A stretch of 64,000 nt of DNA from Pholis gunnellus (Eukaryota > Chordata > Actinopteri > Perciformes > Pholidae): the NCBI GenBank assembly GCA_910591455.2, contig OU342804.1:8426633-8490632 (forward strand), in the 5' to 3' direction. The position numbers were made by a program, and so were the translations under genes. A model generated the notes under the pieces. That model was not told the DNA's origin, did not search any database, and worked only from the letters and a program-made list of their open reading frames with translations. Each line of letters opens with the position of its first letter. The stretch's first letter is position 1. Below, piece by piece: positions 13,209 to 24,900 of the stretch.

Positions 13209-13911
13209 CAGGGGTTCGATTTTAGGTTATGGGCCACATTCAACCCAATTTAATCTCGGCCGAACAATTTCATAATAACCTATAAATAATACGCATTCCA
13301 TGTGGAGGTGTTTCCCTTTCATTAATTGTAAAGAAGTACATGTATATGGTGAAAACGTTCCCAATTAACAAACAATACATTTACAAAACATTTACAACAC
13401 TGAAATGTCTCGCTCATCTCTCAGCTCCGGCCAAAAGCAGACTATGTCTCCTCAAACCTGCCAACTATTCATTTATCTCATCTGTTCTCATTTGTTCTTG
13501 CAAGTTCTTGTATTTTTCGCCATGATTTGATAGTGTTTGATAGTGGCGCCGACTTTTGTATTCCTTGAGCACTGAAAGGTGCTGTGAACACACCAAGCAC
13601 ACTGGCTTCCCTTTAACCTAAAGAAGCAGAAACTGCTGCATTTCTTTCTGGGAAAACCCAACATTCTGTGTCCACTTTTCTCCATTTTGACCCACTTGCG
13701 GCTCCTGCATGAACAATGTATAAGCACGTGGGATCTATAATATCCAGCAAAGTGCATGCTACTCCAACCCCCGTGGACAAACAGGAAAAGCAGTGCATTT
13801 TATTGAAAAAATGTAATTAATGACTTCTTTAAAATTTCAACACCGCAAAGGCATCCAGTGGGCCGAACTGGGCCCTTTGATGGACCGTGGGCCGTGAGTT
13901 TGACATCCCTG
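13209..13911 (+). mobile_element. hAT-like non-autonomous element with CAGGG ends
   Basis: The left end starts CAGGGGTTCGATTTTAGG and continues 'GGGCCACATTCAACCCA'; the right end, read in reverse, gives CAGGGATGTCAAACTCACGG and then 'CCCACGGTCCATCAAAGGGCC'. CAGGG termini with 'GGGCC' just inside are characteristic of common hAT-type elements of vertebrates. Both flanks contain TAAAG (13204-13208 and 13913-13917), possibly a decayed target duplication. The 703-base interior has no transposase frame; the frames inside on the minus strand show no domain. Confidence 0.6.
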
Positions 13912-14784
13912 GTAAAGTGAAGAAATATGCTATTTTAGCTTATTTTCTGTGCCCTTAATTTGCTATGGCCAATAATGTTTAGCAGTGCATCTAAACTTCT
14001 AGCTTAGGGTAAAGGCAGACAGACGCGTCAGGATACTTTCAGAGGACAAATATGGCTGCACTTCAAGCTGCAGCCGCTTCAGCACCCCCCTCCCAACGCT
14101 AATGGTTACTGGAGGTCACTAAAACACTTTTCTGTTCTGTAGCGATGGAAAGAATCTTGGCAGAGTTTCACACGGGGTGCCTCGTCTCGCTACTATTTGA
14201 CCATGAGTCATCGGATTGGAGAAAGCCAGCTTTAAATCACAGCTGACAGGGAGGTAATCATCTTTACCGGAGCCTGTTGTTCTTCAAAGGCCATCGTCCA
14301 TTTTTAGCTGCATGTCATTTTCGGAGTTCATGATGTCATCCCGGCGTTGGTTTTCAGGCTGATCCCTAGTTCCCCTTTTAAAACCTGCCATTAGCCAAAC
14401 AGGGAGCGAAGTAAACCAGTGATTCAACCCCCCACTTTCATTTACTCTCCGCTGTTTTGGAGCAAGATGATACTTCCTGGACTTCAAATGTGTGTGTGCG
14501 AGAGACAGAGAGCAGAAATCAAACAAAGACACACTGAGAATCAGCAGAAAGAGGGGACAGAGAAAAACTAACTGTTCAGCTGAATACAGCATCGATGTTT
14601 TGTTAAAAGACTAAAAGGATAGAAGTGGCTGAGCTCATTCTGAATATGTGTATCTAAGAAGAAGAAATAGGAGGTTTACGATTTCTGTCTTGCTCTTCAG
14701 AAAGACTTGTTTGGAGTCTCTAAAATGTTCAAACTATTTTTATTTGATTTGATATGAGAAAGGTGTTTTAATATGTTTAAACAC
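13912..14784. other. Intergenic, no gene seen
   Basis: No repeat family or gene was recognised. A minus-strand frame at 14284-14592 lacks any domain and is taken as chance. Confidence 0.4.
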
Positions 14785-15050
14785 CTCTCAGTATAACTAA
14801 CCCTTTCTCAGTTTCAAATGATTAAATACGGACGTTTTGGTCATCGTTTTGGCGCACTGGGTAGCCCTAAACCTCAAACAATGACCCTCCACTCCGGTCG
14901 CACGTGGAACACATGGTAAACATTGTAAATTCCAACTAAAACACTTGGTTATGGGTATGCAACAAAACGACCTGTTTGGTTTAGGAAAACGTAGCTTAAA
15001 ATGGCTCCAAATCGAGTTTTGGTGTGGAAACGGGACACAATCAGCAGACT
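14785..15050 (-). mobile_element. Fragment of the 7731-type element family, reverse orientation (copy 5)
   Basis: Read in reverse, the stretch gives 'TTTTCCTAAACCAAACAGG', 'TTTTGTTGCATACCCATAAC' and 'GGGCTACCCAGTGCGCC'. These parallel 'TTTTGTTGCCTAAACCTAAG' and 'GGGCTACCCGGTGTCACC' in the copy at 18801-19320. No inverted ends are visible, so it is a truncated copy. Confidence 0.5.
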
Positions 15051-17330
15051 CCCGGGTCAAACTCCTGTGTTTGTTTGACCCATCAGTCCATCCTCCCACC
15101 CACTGCTGTGAGCGGACTTTGTCAGCCTTTGTACTGAGTCACCAGACTTCCGCAACACTCGCTCTGAGCGGCCTAATTGCCGCAGATGGATCAATATTAC
15201 TGGAAAGGCTGCATCTCGTACAGACGCTAAAGGAGGCCTTATGCGCCGGTATCAGTCGTCAAAGGCTGTGCTACAACAACACTATTTGAAGCCCTGGGAA
15301 GGAGCACCACAAACTACATCAGCCCTGACATCATCACAACGCTGAATCAACACCTCTCTAAAACAATTTCAACAGAAATCAACATTATAACCTTCCTGAA
15401 GATAGGGTTTATAACAGTGCTGCTTCTGCTTCAGTAGCTGTGCTGAATAAACCGTCAACAGAGTGTAAATCAAAGGAAGAAGCACCCAATGCTTTGAATA
15501 TATCATGGTATTATGGTGGTGGCAGAAACCTCAGACACAGATAACTCAAAAACCAGGGGATATAAAACCAAACTAACAAATACCACTCGAGGTTAAGTCA
15601 GAGCATATGGTTTTCTTTTGCAATTTTGGTGAACTAGACCTTCAATGTACCTGTATTTAAGCACCTATAACTCTTTCCCTTCACTGAGGCTTCTGCTGCC
15701 GGATTTCCATCTGTGTCTGCTCACATCTCCAACAACCGTGACATGTTGATTGGTTGATGGTGACTGATGGTTGCTGTGCTTGAGCCTAGCGAAGGTTTTG
15801 GGGTCAGAGTTGCTCCACTTGTGCATTGTGGGGCTCCAGCATACAGTATAATCCATTATTTTTACTCTGGTCAGGCTTCAGATGCTCACGTCGCGTGTTT
15901 GCCAAGCTCCAGCCGCAAATTATAGAAAGACAATAAATCTCATTGTGTTCTTAACCGTTCTTTCCTCCGGGCTGAAAGGAGAAGTGGAATCGTGTGTAGT
16001 CGCAGCGCACAATTAGGTGAAAGAAAAAGAAGAGTTGGGGTTTTATTTTCCACATTCAATTTCCCATTCATCACAAAGCAGCAGAGAAATTCTCTTAACT
16101 GAACATCTGTTTTAAGTTTGACACCACCTGGAACAGAAGTTAGACACTGGAGGGTTTTAGAGACACAAAGAGATGAAACAGGTGATCCAAAATTAACTCT
16201 AAATGAACATGTATGGCCTGAAGAAATGTTTTTTTGGCTGTCTAGCAGAGAACTTATTTGGCACATACGGATGAATCCAAAACATGCCAGCTAGAGCTGC
16301 TCATTTCTGACTTTAAAATGAAGAAGTGAGGAAGGGGCCATTGGCATCCCCACTTTACGCCGCTGGCCCAATTTGGCTTCGCCGCTGATGGGACCTCATT
16401 GCAAGATAGTCTCTGTTTTATTTTTTCCTTTGGATTATGTAAACAAAACCTCCTTTTATCATCTTCATACTGCAGGTGGAGTCTTTGATTATGTCTATTA
16501 GCCAACGCAAACAAAAAAAACTGGCTTGTGCTTTTCTTTTCTTTCTAATGCAGTTTTCAACGGTTTTCCTAAAAGCAGACAATAGACAGAGTACAGCTTG
16601 TGCTGAATGCCTCTGCCAGAGTGCTGACTGCAGGACAAAAGACAATGAACACAACGCACCTGTCTTGGCCACTTCACACTGGCTTCCTTTCTCTTTCAGC
16701 GTTTATTTTAACATGTTGGAACTTGTTTTTTTCAAAGGCCTTACATACCAAACAGACCAGATTTCCCTGAAGGACCATAGACCTGTTCACAGTTTGAGAT
16801 CAACAAACCAGAGTCCTCTTTGTTTGCCATCAGTAAATTAAAATGAGTAGACCAACACAGTTGATTCATACATTGCTGCTGTTTAGAAACAGACTTTTAT
16901 TGCATTGCTTTAGATTACTGATGCTATTTCTTTGCATTTAAATGATGTTTATTTTTATTTCCTTTGAGAATTTCTGCCTTCTATTAATTTTTTTAAAGCT
17001 TCCTGGTATGTGACTGATTTATTGTGCAGCATGTTGAGTTGCATGAAATGAAAGATGCTATAAATTCAATTGGTTGAAAACACAAAATGGGAGCACATCA
17101 CGGGCTAAACACGGAGTACCGACTGGAAAGTCTTTGAGATTGTTGCCTTCAACTGAAAAGTCCCATGAACATCTTGTTGCACCATGACAGCTTTTGGTTT
17201 TATTGCATGTATCCCCAAATCCTTCAGTCATCGCTTCTCTCTGTATTTTTTTTTCTTAAGTATAATCTTATATGGTGCAGTCAGATTGAGACGTGTCTAT
17301 TTAAACCAAATGTCCACGCGACCATTGTTT
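15051..17330. other. Intergenic, with a possible retroposon 3' tail
   Basis: No gene seen. At about 16965-17085 the order of a T-rich stretch, 'TTTATTGTGCAGCATGTTGA', 'GAAAGATGCTATAAATTCAA' resembles the 3' tail of fish retroposons ('...GAAAGGTGCTATACAAATAAA'), but it is diverged. Frames of up to 121 codons have no recognisable content. Confidence 0.4.
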
Positions 17331-17640
17331 TCTCAGCCTGGTCTCACTGCCAAGGCGTCAAAAACCGTTGCATGGATTGACACCGACGCACTCCCCTAGT
17401 GTATGTAACGCACCGGCCTTACAACTAACTCCTAATGTAAACACATCCACGTCATTATTAGACGCTCAAAGCCACGAACCTAGTATTTAAGAGAGAGAAG
17501 ATGGCATCAAACAACTTTTACTTTGTGTGCCGTTTTATTGACAATTTTATGTCACATAACGCTACACCACAGAGCCACGTGATGTTACGTTACCAGCATT
17601 CTTATTAATAAAGCCAAACTAAAAAAGACAGATTCCAAGT
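17331..17640 (+). mobile_element. Truncated copy 3 of the 7731-type element family
   Basis: It begins 'CTGGTCTCACTGCCAAGGCG', equivalent to the inverted end of copy 1, and then 'ACAACTAACTCCTAATGTAA' matches 'TCAACTAACTCCAATGTAAT' of copy 1 at the same distance. 'CATTATTAGACGCTCAAAG' is shared exactly with copy 2 (about 18905-18923). The right inverted end is not recognisable. Confidence 0.65.
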
Positions 17641-18800
17641 GAGTCAAGTTGTGCCGTGCAGTAGAAACGAGGCATATGTCTCCAACCCTCTAGCACCAGC
17701 TGTCAGTTATTATATTTTAGGTTTTTCTGACACATAGTGGCCAAAAGGTAACTCATACAGCTTTAAGATATTTCTTTTACATTTAAGTTGTAACAAAAAT
17801 GCTTAATCTGTGTGCACTGACTGACATGAAGAGTGGAAACAGGCCTCTGAAACTAACAGGAAAAAAAGTCAGTATTCTTTAGACTGAAGCATGAAAGATG
17901 CCTCTGGGAAATCCGCACCTGAGCAGACGGAGTAGGATGATGATGAGGGGAAGCAGGCGGGTCAAACCTCGGTGGAAAGCGGCTACCTTTGGGATCGCTG
18001 GACTGGACTCTGCTGCTCACCCTGTCAATCAAGACACTTAGCCTGGGACCAAACACACACACACACACAGCACACGATACACATACTCACCCGGTTGAAA
18101 CAGCTTAAATGAAACACCCAGCGCTGTCAAGACCAGCCGTGGTAGTTATGGCTCAGGTAAAAAAAAAATTCCAAAAGACTAATTTCCAATGCAAGAGGTT
18201 GAAATCCAGCTGGACATCAAAGACGCTGACAGCAAAACCAGAGTGCAGAGGTGACAGTATGGAAATGAATACACTCATATAAAATTCATAAAGCACTGGA
18301 TTTAAACTGTGGAATAACATGGCCGTGGTGTCTGTGACGATGACCCACTGGTTTCATGGAGTGTCAGTAAATAAAAGTAAGCCAGTCGTGTTGACTTTAG
18401 TGCTAACACACTGCAGCCCTACACGATAAGCTTGCTCAATAGTATGTTCTACAGTTCACTCCATTTGTGAAGATAAAGAGGCTAGCTTATCCTAATAATA
18501 TTTTTGAGCCAGAAATCACATTAGAAAAAACTGAATTTCTCAGTTTCCCTATGAAGTGCTTCCAACCAAAGTAGATCTGGCAACAAACTGTAGCTCCGTG
18601 GACTATCCTGAGTAGTTGTGTCACTTTATTTGAAAAGAGTAAAACAGCATAATAAGATTCATCTACTTCCAATGTCCACAATGAACCTTTAAATTTACTT
18701 CATAATGTATCATGTCTATCTTTAAGCACAGACTTCTGCTGCATTATCTTTGATTTATCACTTCTAGCATCCTTTTTAGGATGATTATCTGTGAACAAAA
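17641..18800. other. Intergenic, no gene seen
   Basis: A short CA run lies at about 18053-18069. The rest has no recognised repeat, gene or RNA. Confidence 0.4.
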
Positions 18801-19320
18801 CAGCCCCTTCTCATTCCCAGGGTGTCAAATAGCAACGCATTGTCACGCCCCTCGGCTTGAGACGCATTGGGCTTTGAAGTAACTACAATGTAAACCCATC
18901 CATGTCATTATTAGACGCTCAAAGAAAATGCTTACGGAGTGTGATAACATAGTGTTACGACCAAAAATAACCACACAGTGTGGAAGTGAGGGGAGGTGGA
19001 TGGTTTCAACCAGGAGACAAGTGTTTGTGTCCTAAAGTGTTGTTTTAAAGTTACATGTTTTCCTGAACTTATGTTACGTTTCACTTATATACATACTTAT
19101 TATAAGCCCAAGCATGATTTTTTTTCCCAAAGCAAACTAAGATGTTTTGTTGCCTAAACCTAAGCAAGGGTCTTTGTTTGAATTCACAACGTTAACCACG
19201 CGTTTACTGCAAACGTGGTGGAGCGTCATAGCTTTCCTCGCTGGGCTACCCGGTGTCACCTGAAGTGACACCAAATGTCCTGACAAACCGTCAGTGTGTG
19301 ACTAGTTGGGAAACGTGTTG
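18801..19320 (+). mobile_element. Copy 2 of the 7731-type element family, nearly full length
   Basis: The left end 'CCCCTTCTCATTCCCAGGG' and the right end 'GACTAGTTGGGAAACGTGTTG' are diverged inverted repeats equivalent to those of copy 1. Inside are 'CCATGTCATTATTAGACGC', 'AGGAGACAAGTGTTTGTGTC' and 'TTTTGTTGCCTAAACCTAAG'. A small hairpin with 8-base arms (GGTGTCAC and GTGACACC) lies at 19252-19272. Length (520 bases) agrees with copy 1. No transposase frame. Confidence 0.65.
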
Positions 19321-20235
19321 ATAAAAACAGCTTTTTACCGAGTCGGTGGACTTTTTCCTGCCCCTTATAGTGTAGTGTTCCTCACAAGCTGCATACGTCA
19401 TACGGCCACAACAACATCCACCAAGACGGTAGGGCAGCTTGTATGTTGCCCGAGAGGCCAAATTCGGGGCTAAAAATCAGGCCTAGTTCAGACAGACTTT
19501 GAAAAGAAAATGAAGCTGAAATAGTAAACGTAAGGCCACAGAAGTAAGGCTTTAAAAAGTGCCTTTACACCCCTGCCTGATGTACCTTGTGACCAAGGTT
19601 ACACCCGACAGCAGTGAAATTGTATTTATAGCACTAGTTCTGATTAATGATCATAATACTCTTTATGGCACTCATGAATGAACCAGGATTCAATGAATTA
19701 CGGCCCTCCACTGTGTGAATGGCACTTTTACAGCCACAGCTGGCTGCCGAGTGCTTTAAGGGTGATCAGAAGCAAAGGGGTGAGAAGTGACGGGCACAAA
19801 AAGGTGATGAGGGTGTGTAACCACAGGAGGAAACCCAGTCTGTTTACCCAAGTGATATTTTAATTTGCGCTGCGGGCTTCAACCTCGGATCCTTTCAGCG
19901 TGGATTGGCTTTTTTCACCTCCTGAAATTGGTCCCAGGATGTTAAGACAACATTGACTTTGGCACGAGGGCAGCAACTGGGGAAGTGACGGGACTCTTAA
20001 AGAAGTTTCCTCCTGCCAACGCCCGCTGCCTGGCGGATCTTTGATCAACTCGACGTTCAAAACAACCAGAGACGTCGGCTCGCGTCCCCCGACGCCTCTC
20101 CGTGCCGCACTGATGATGTCACAGTCTCTTGCAGAGGTCTGATATAATGCAGGAGTCAACGCCTGTCGAACTCAAACGCATACCGTTGTTAACCATATAC
20201 CTGGTATCATATTCACTTTTTATGTAATCCTATTT
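19321..20235. other. Intergenic, one complex GC-balanced block
   Basis: No gene is visible. The part at 19860-20160 is non-repetitive and balanced in base composition, with more CpG than its surroundings, and could be a regulatory element. I cannot support more than that. Confidence 0.3.
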
Positions 20236-20236
20236 A

Positions 20237-20330
20237 TTTTTTATTTCATTCAGCTTTTATTTAGCCAGGATTAGGATTTTGAATCTCTTGTACAAGGGGA
20301 ACCTGGCCAAGATGGATAAGAACACACATG
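20237..20330 (+). repeat. Fish interspersed repeat fragment
   Basis: 'CTTTTATTTAGCCAGGATTA', 'GAATCTCTTGTACAAGGG' and 'AACCTGGCCAAGATGG' match the order of an abundant teleost repeat ('TTTATTTAACCAGG...AATCTCTT...CAAGGG...CCTGGCCAAGA'). It is diverged and truncated. Element class not assigned. Confidence 0.65.
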
Positions 20331-20811
20331 AACGTTGTAGAATAATGACGAACGATGACACAAAAGTGTTGTCATTTAATTGTGAGTGGGGATGTGAAAA
20401 TGTCGCCAAGCCAATCGATGAATAAAACCTCCCAATGAGCCCTCAACTTGATCTACTGTCAAGTTGTTTCCAAAAAAGCAGTTCACCTCAACACCCAGCT
20501 CTCAAAATCGCATCTTCGTCCAAAATAACTGACCATCATACTGTGCACTTCAAAGTTGCGCCGGTCAAACGAACCTAACTACTTTAAATCATGTGACTGA
20601 ATTTTCACCTGAACCACTTCCATTTGCTGAAGTAGACCACAAGATGTGTTTGAAAACCCTGTAAAGAGGACTTCTGACCTTGATTTAGTACACATTTTAA
20701 CATTTTAACACATTTTTGTTTGCTAACGTGTCATGTGACTATATCACACAATGTTTTGTATTCATACAAAAAACGCATGCTGTTAATATGGCAATCAGAG
20801 GCCACGTTTTT
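20331..20811. other. Intergenic, no gene seen
   Basis: Unique-looking AT-rich DNA between two repeat fragments. Nothing recognised. Confidence 0.4.
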
Positions 20812-20960
20812 CAGGGCAAGGCCAGTTTATTTGTACAGCACATTTCAACAACAAGGTAATTCAAAGTGCTTCACATAAAACCATTAAAACCATCAAAACA
20901 TAAGGTAAAAGAAAGGGAGATGTAAGGGAAAGAAGTCTTATATTTAGCTTTGCAAGGAAG
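20812..20960 (+). repeat. Fish interspersed repeat fragment
   Basis: 'CAGTTTATTTGTACAGCAC' followed by 'ATTTCAACAACAAGG', 'AATTCAAAGTGCTTCACA' and an A-rich tail ('TAAAACCATTAAAACCATC') match a very common teleost repeat. The tail runs into purine-rich sequence to about 20990. Confidence 0.7.
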
Positions 20961-21599
20961 AAAGGAAGGGTAAGGGGAAAGAAGCCAGCACATCCCGTGA
21001 AAAGAACAAAGGAGCTCCACGGAGTATTCTCACTTGTCAAGCAGATGGTGGAAACAGACAGAGAAATAGATTTCCGTTATCTCAGAATGTCTGACAATCT
21101 GCTCCATCACATTTGTCAGTGAACCACAGCAGCACTGACACCAGCCCGGTGGATGTTTTCGGATCGACTTGCTATCATTTTTGTATGATAGCTTGTTGAC
21201 ATTTAGTCCTGAGAGTGCTGCTAGAGGACTGTTCACAGTCAATAGGATTCATCCTCTCAGGAGCATGAATGTGCTCAGGAAATGTCCTTTCTCTCTTCCC
21301 GTTCGATGTTGATATTTATATATTGAGGGTGAGACTGGAGGAAATGGGGGGGGCGGGGGGGGGGGGACTCACCAACATGGCTATGATTCATCCAGTGGAT
21401 ACCATGAATATATAATTTGATGGCAGTAGAACAGAAATACTGTTCAGCAGTTTGGAGATGCAGTTTTAATCAATTTACAATCTGCATTAATTGATTTTTG
21501 GCCATATTGTCACTTTATAGTGATTTCAAGGCAAATGTGTTGGCATTCATTTGGAGTTGTATTCGTGTCCTTACAGAAACACGTGAAATGACAACGACC
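20961..21599. other. Intergenic with G-rich tract
   Basis: A G-tract interrupted by a single C lies at 21346-21366. No gene or recognised repeat otherwise. Confidence 0.4.
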
Positions 21600-21960
21600 T
21601 GTTAACGGCGTATTACGTGGTGGTGGATGTCGGCACCGTGGAAACAATGCCAATGGAAGGTCAATGGACCCTTTTCCATGATGGGCACACAAATTAAACG
21701 CATCCATGTCAATATGCAACACTCAAAGGGAGTGACGTAGTATTAACAGTGAGGAAAGACTACTTATGGCTGGCGGCAGGGGAGGTTTGTGGCATTTTTA
21801 CATAATTTACTTTGTTTGCGTACATATTTCAAGCCCAACCTCGATGTTGTTCCTAAACCTGTCTATGTGGTTTTGTTGCCTAAACCTAACGAGGTGGTGG
21901 TACGTTATCTTACACATTATATGCCAACATCACGTAATGGGCTGTCAAGAGGTTGTGGTT
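21600..21960 (+). mobile_element. Internal fragment of the 7731-type element family (copy 4)
   Basis: 'ACGCATCCATGTCAATATGC' followed by 'ACTCAAAGGGAGTGACGTAG' and 'TTTTGTTGCCTAAACCTAAC' (about 21871-21890) parallel copy 2 in order and spacing. Overlapping frames of about 100 codons on the + strand (21766-22091) lie over this copy and are not taken as genes. Confidence 0.6.
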
Positions 21961-24900
21961 ACCAAAGCAGCTGTAACAGACTTGTGTTTGTTTGTTTGTT
22001 GTATAGATTTAATATCTTTGGAAGTAAAGACAGACCCGTGGTCAGAGAGGCCAAACTACAGAGGACAATGAATGTCAATATCAGTCTGTAGCGGCTCTTA
22101 CCCCGCTGAGAGCAGAGATTGAAGCGAAACTGTGCCCTGAACGCAGACTAATCGTCCTCTCACTGTTTACAGCACCCAAGGGTGAGCTTTAATGAGGCTA
22201 ACGGTGATATGACTAAACATCCTGCAGCCTTCATCCGTCAGGAGGGCAGCCGGCCCCAGGCTTTTGATGCCTGTCTGAGCAGCAGCAGAAGAAGCAGAAT
22301 CCCTCCTCCTGTCCTTTCAGATGACTTTACGGCGTCCTTGTCGAAGTGGAAATTTGAAATGTCACAGAGTGTTGTGTGCATGCTTGGAAATGTCACAGAT
22401 ACGGCAGGAATCGAACCCGGATCTGCAAGAAGCTGGTGGGAGATTAAAGGAGATTTAAAAACAAATTTTGTTAAAAAATAACCACTGCAATTTTTTTTTT
22501 GGTGGTGCTGACTTTTCTGCCTTTCAAACGGCACTTTCTGGCACGAAATCCATTTGGATAAAAACTCCCCAACTGGCCCTACATATTTTGTTCTCTGGCC
22601 AAAAATGCAAATGCCAAAGCAGTTTTGTTATTTCAGTGTCGAGCATAGTAATGTTTCAGTCTTTGCTCTGTTTCTGTTGGATCTCTGCTCCGATTAGTCA
22701 AGTTTTCTCTGTTCGTGAAATTTAACATTTATTTTTCCATTCCCAAGCCACAATAAAGTGTGCTTGTCAATGCTACTGGACTTAGCCGCAGTAAATCCGC
22801 AGCAAATGTTATTCTTTATACTAAAGCGTCAACATTAGCCATTTTAAGGGATTCATAAAATGTTTCCTTTGGACAGACACATCCTGCCGTTGTGAATTTT
22901 CTGGTGTGAATTGTGTCGCAGGTTCGGCTTATGTACCAGGCTGATATTGGGCTTTAACTGAGGGATGTTATTGCCTGACCTACAGTTTAATGTAATTTTG
23001 TTCTGTAAATTGAAGGTTTGCATGTCATGGAGGGGGGTCAACATGCTGCTGACCCTTAAATAATCTCACCAGGTATGGGTGTTGGTCAGAGTTTCACTGC
23101 CCAAAGGATGTCTGAATGTAATTCCTATGTGTGTGTGTGTGTGATTATTGACCGAAGATTAGTCATAATTAAAGACAAATTTAAAACAAACTGAAAATAA
23201 TGCTGTTAGTATCAGCTTTCAAGTTCCCATACTGAAACCTTGAATACATACACAACCTACAAGTGTATTTCCTTTGGAAGTCAGTTCGGTGTCCTTGCTG
23301 TCTCCTGCTGTTCCACAGTCTGTGTCCACATCTCAAAGCTAATGCATGAGCCGTTTGGGGAGGCGGAGCATCGAGGCGTGATGCCCCCCCCCCCCCCCCC
23401 AAGGTGAGTCCACCTGGGTGAGGAGGACGAGGAGCAAACTGTCGTGCGAGTGGACACATCAGAGCAGTGATGAATATGGATGCTCTGAGGGTGCTGAAGC
23501 TGCTGTCCTGCTGCTACAAAACATCCCGTTACTAAAGCCGAAGGGTAAAACTGATGGTTAAAGGGTGGATTAAGTTATTAACATACGTCATCCTAAATGG
23601 GAGCGCCGTGAAGTAAAATATTTTGCATTGAACCAAACAGACTAATAACTGACTGAAACTGAGAGACAACTTAGAGCTGTCGCCCACTCCCTTTATGTGA
23701 TAGACTGTTTCAAGTCTAGTGAGAATACGGGGCAAAAACCAGCCGAGGTCAAATTTTCTTAAAAGCTGTTTGCTTTGATGTAGCCCGTCATTAGCTAAAG
23801 TGTATTGTTCACTGAGTCTAAAATCTAAATTAGCCTCATAAATCTCTTGGCCACAGGCGGCTCCGCCTTTACAAAGCCATTATTCATTGGAGGTTGGACT
23901 AAGCTCTTAGCCCTAATTTTTTTGAAGCCTTACTATATTACACTTCCAGATATAGTAGATAAATCCCGGAAAAAAGAGTTCAGACACCTGGATTTTCATG
24001 TGACTCAACATGAAATGTGCTTCAAGAAATACTTCACCCACAAAATGTGCCTGAAACATTTTTTTTTCTCGCTCCACAGTGAACGAGGAATCAAAAAACA
24101 GAGAAAAGTCTTGATGCATTGAAGTAAACAAGGGTTGCGTTTAATAACAGCATCCATCTAAAACCTCACTTTTTAACAGGCTCACACTTGCACAAGAGCA
24201 GGACTCGTCCCTGTGAGTCCTAAGTGTTTTAAATAGTACGGTTTTAGCGAAGATGCATGTGTTCGGTAGGAAGTGAGCATATGAGAGGATAAATGAGAGT
24301 TCTGATGTTAAATGCAAATACATTTGTTCGTGATCATGAGAAAACCCTCTGATGTCTGATTGCAATCTTGTCATCCTTTTCTAATTACTCCCAATTTTGA
24401 GATGACAAAAAACTGTTCGCGCATAATCAGAAGATAATTGTAGTCTCACTAAGGAATGTTTGTTATAAAGTGCATTTCCTTTAATAATGTGAAAACACCA
24501 TTAAATGTTTTAATAAAATGCATCGTTATCCTCCGTGTCCCTCTGTTATTGTCAGACTTAATTTAAAAATATACCATTAACCCATTGAACCCTACTTATC
24601 CTCGGCCTACAGCTTCATCATCTGTGTCAGGTATATCTTTATCACCAGGTGCAGGTGGTTGACACTGAGGTGTATTTCTATATTACTGTTATTGGATAAT
24701 GGGGGTTGTGGTATAGTGCAGGATTTCGTTCCCCCGTCCACTCTGCCGAGCAGGTCATAATGGCTTCATGGCTAAGCCACAGAGGCCCAGCAAAGGTAGA
24801 GGAAGTCTGCCTGAGCTGAAGTCTTCATCAAATTGAAGTTTCCATTTCCCGTCCCTCTGAAATCCCTAAAGCAGCGCCACGATGGATCCATTTCACACCT

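Noticed and set aside
22408..22430. tRNA T-arm-like word (GGAATCGAACCCGG) on the minus strand
   Set aside because: No A box, anticodon arm or acceptor stem at the right distance; isolated match.
23471..23536. Short frame ATGAATATGGATGCTCTG... with a nearby GTGAGT
   Set aside because: 21 codons, no supporting acceptor or homology; the GTGAGT lies before it rather than at its end.
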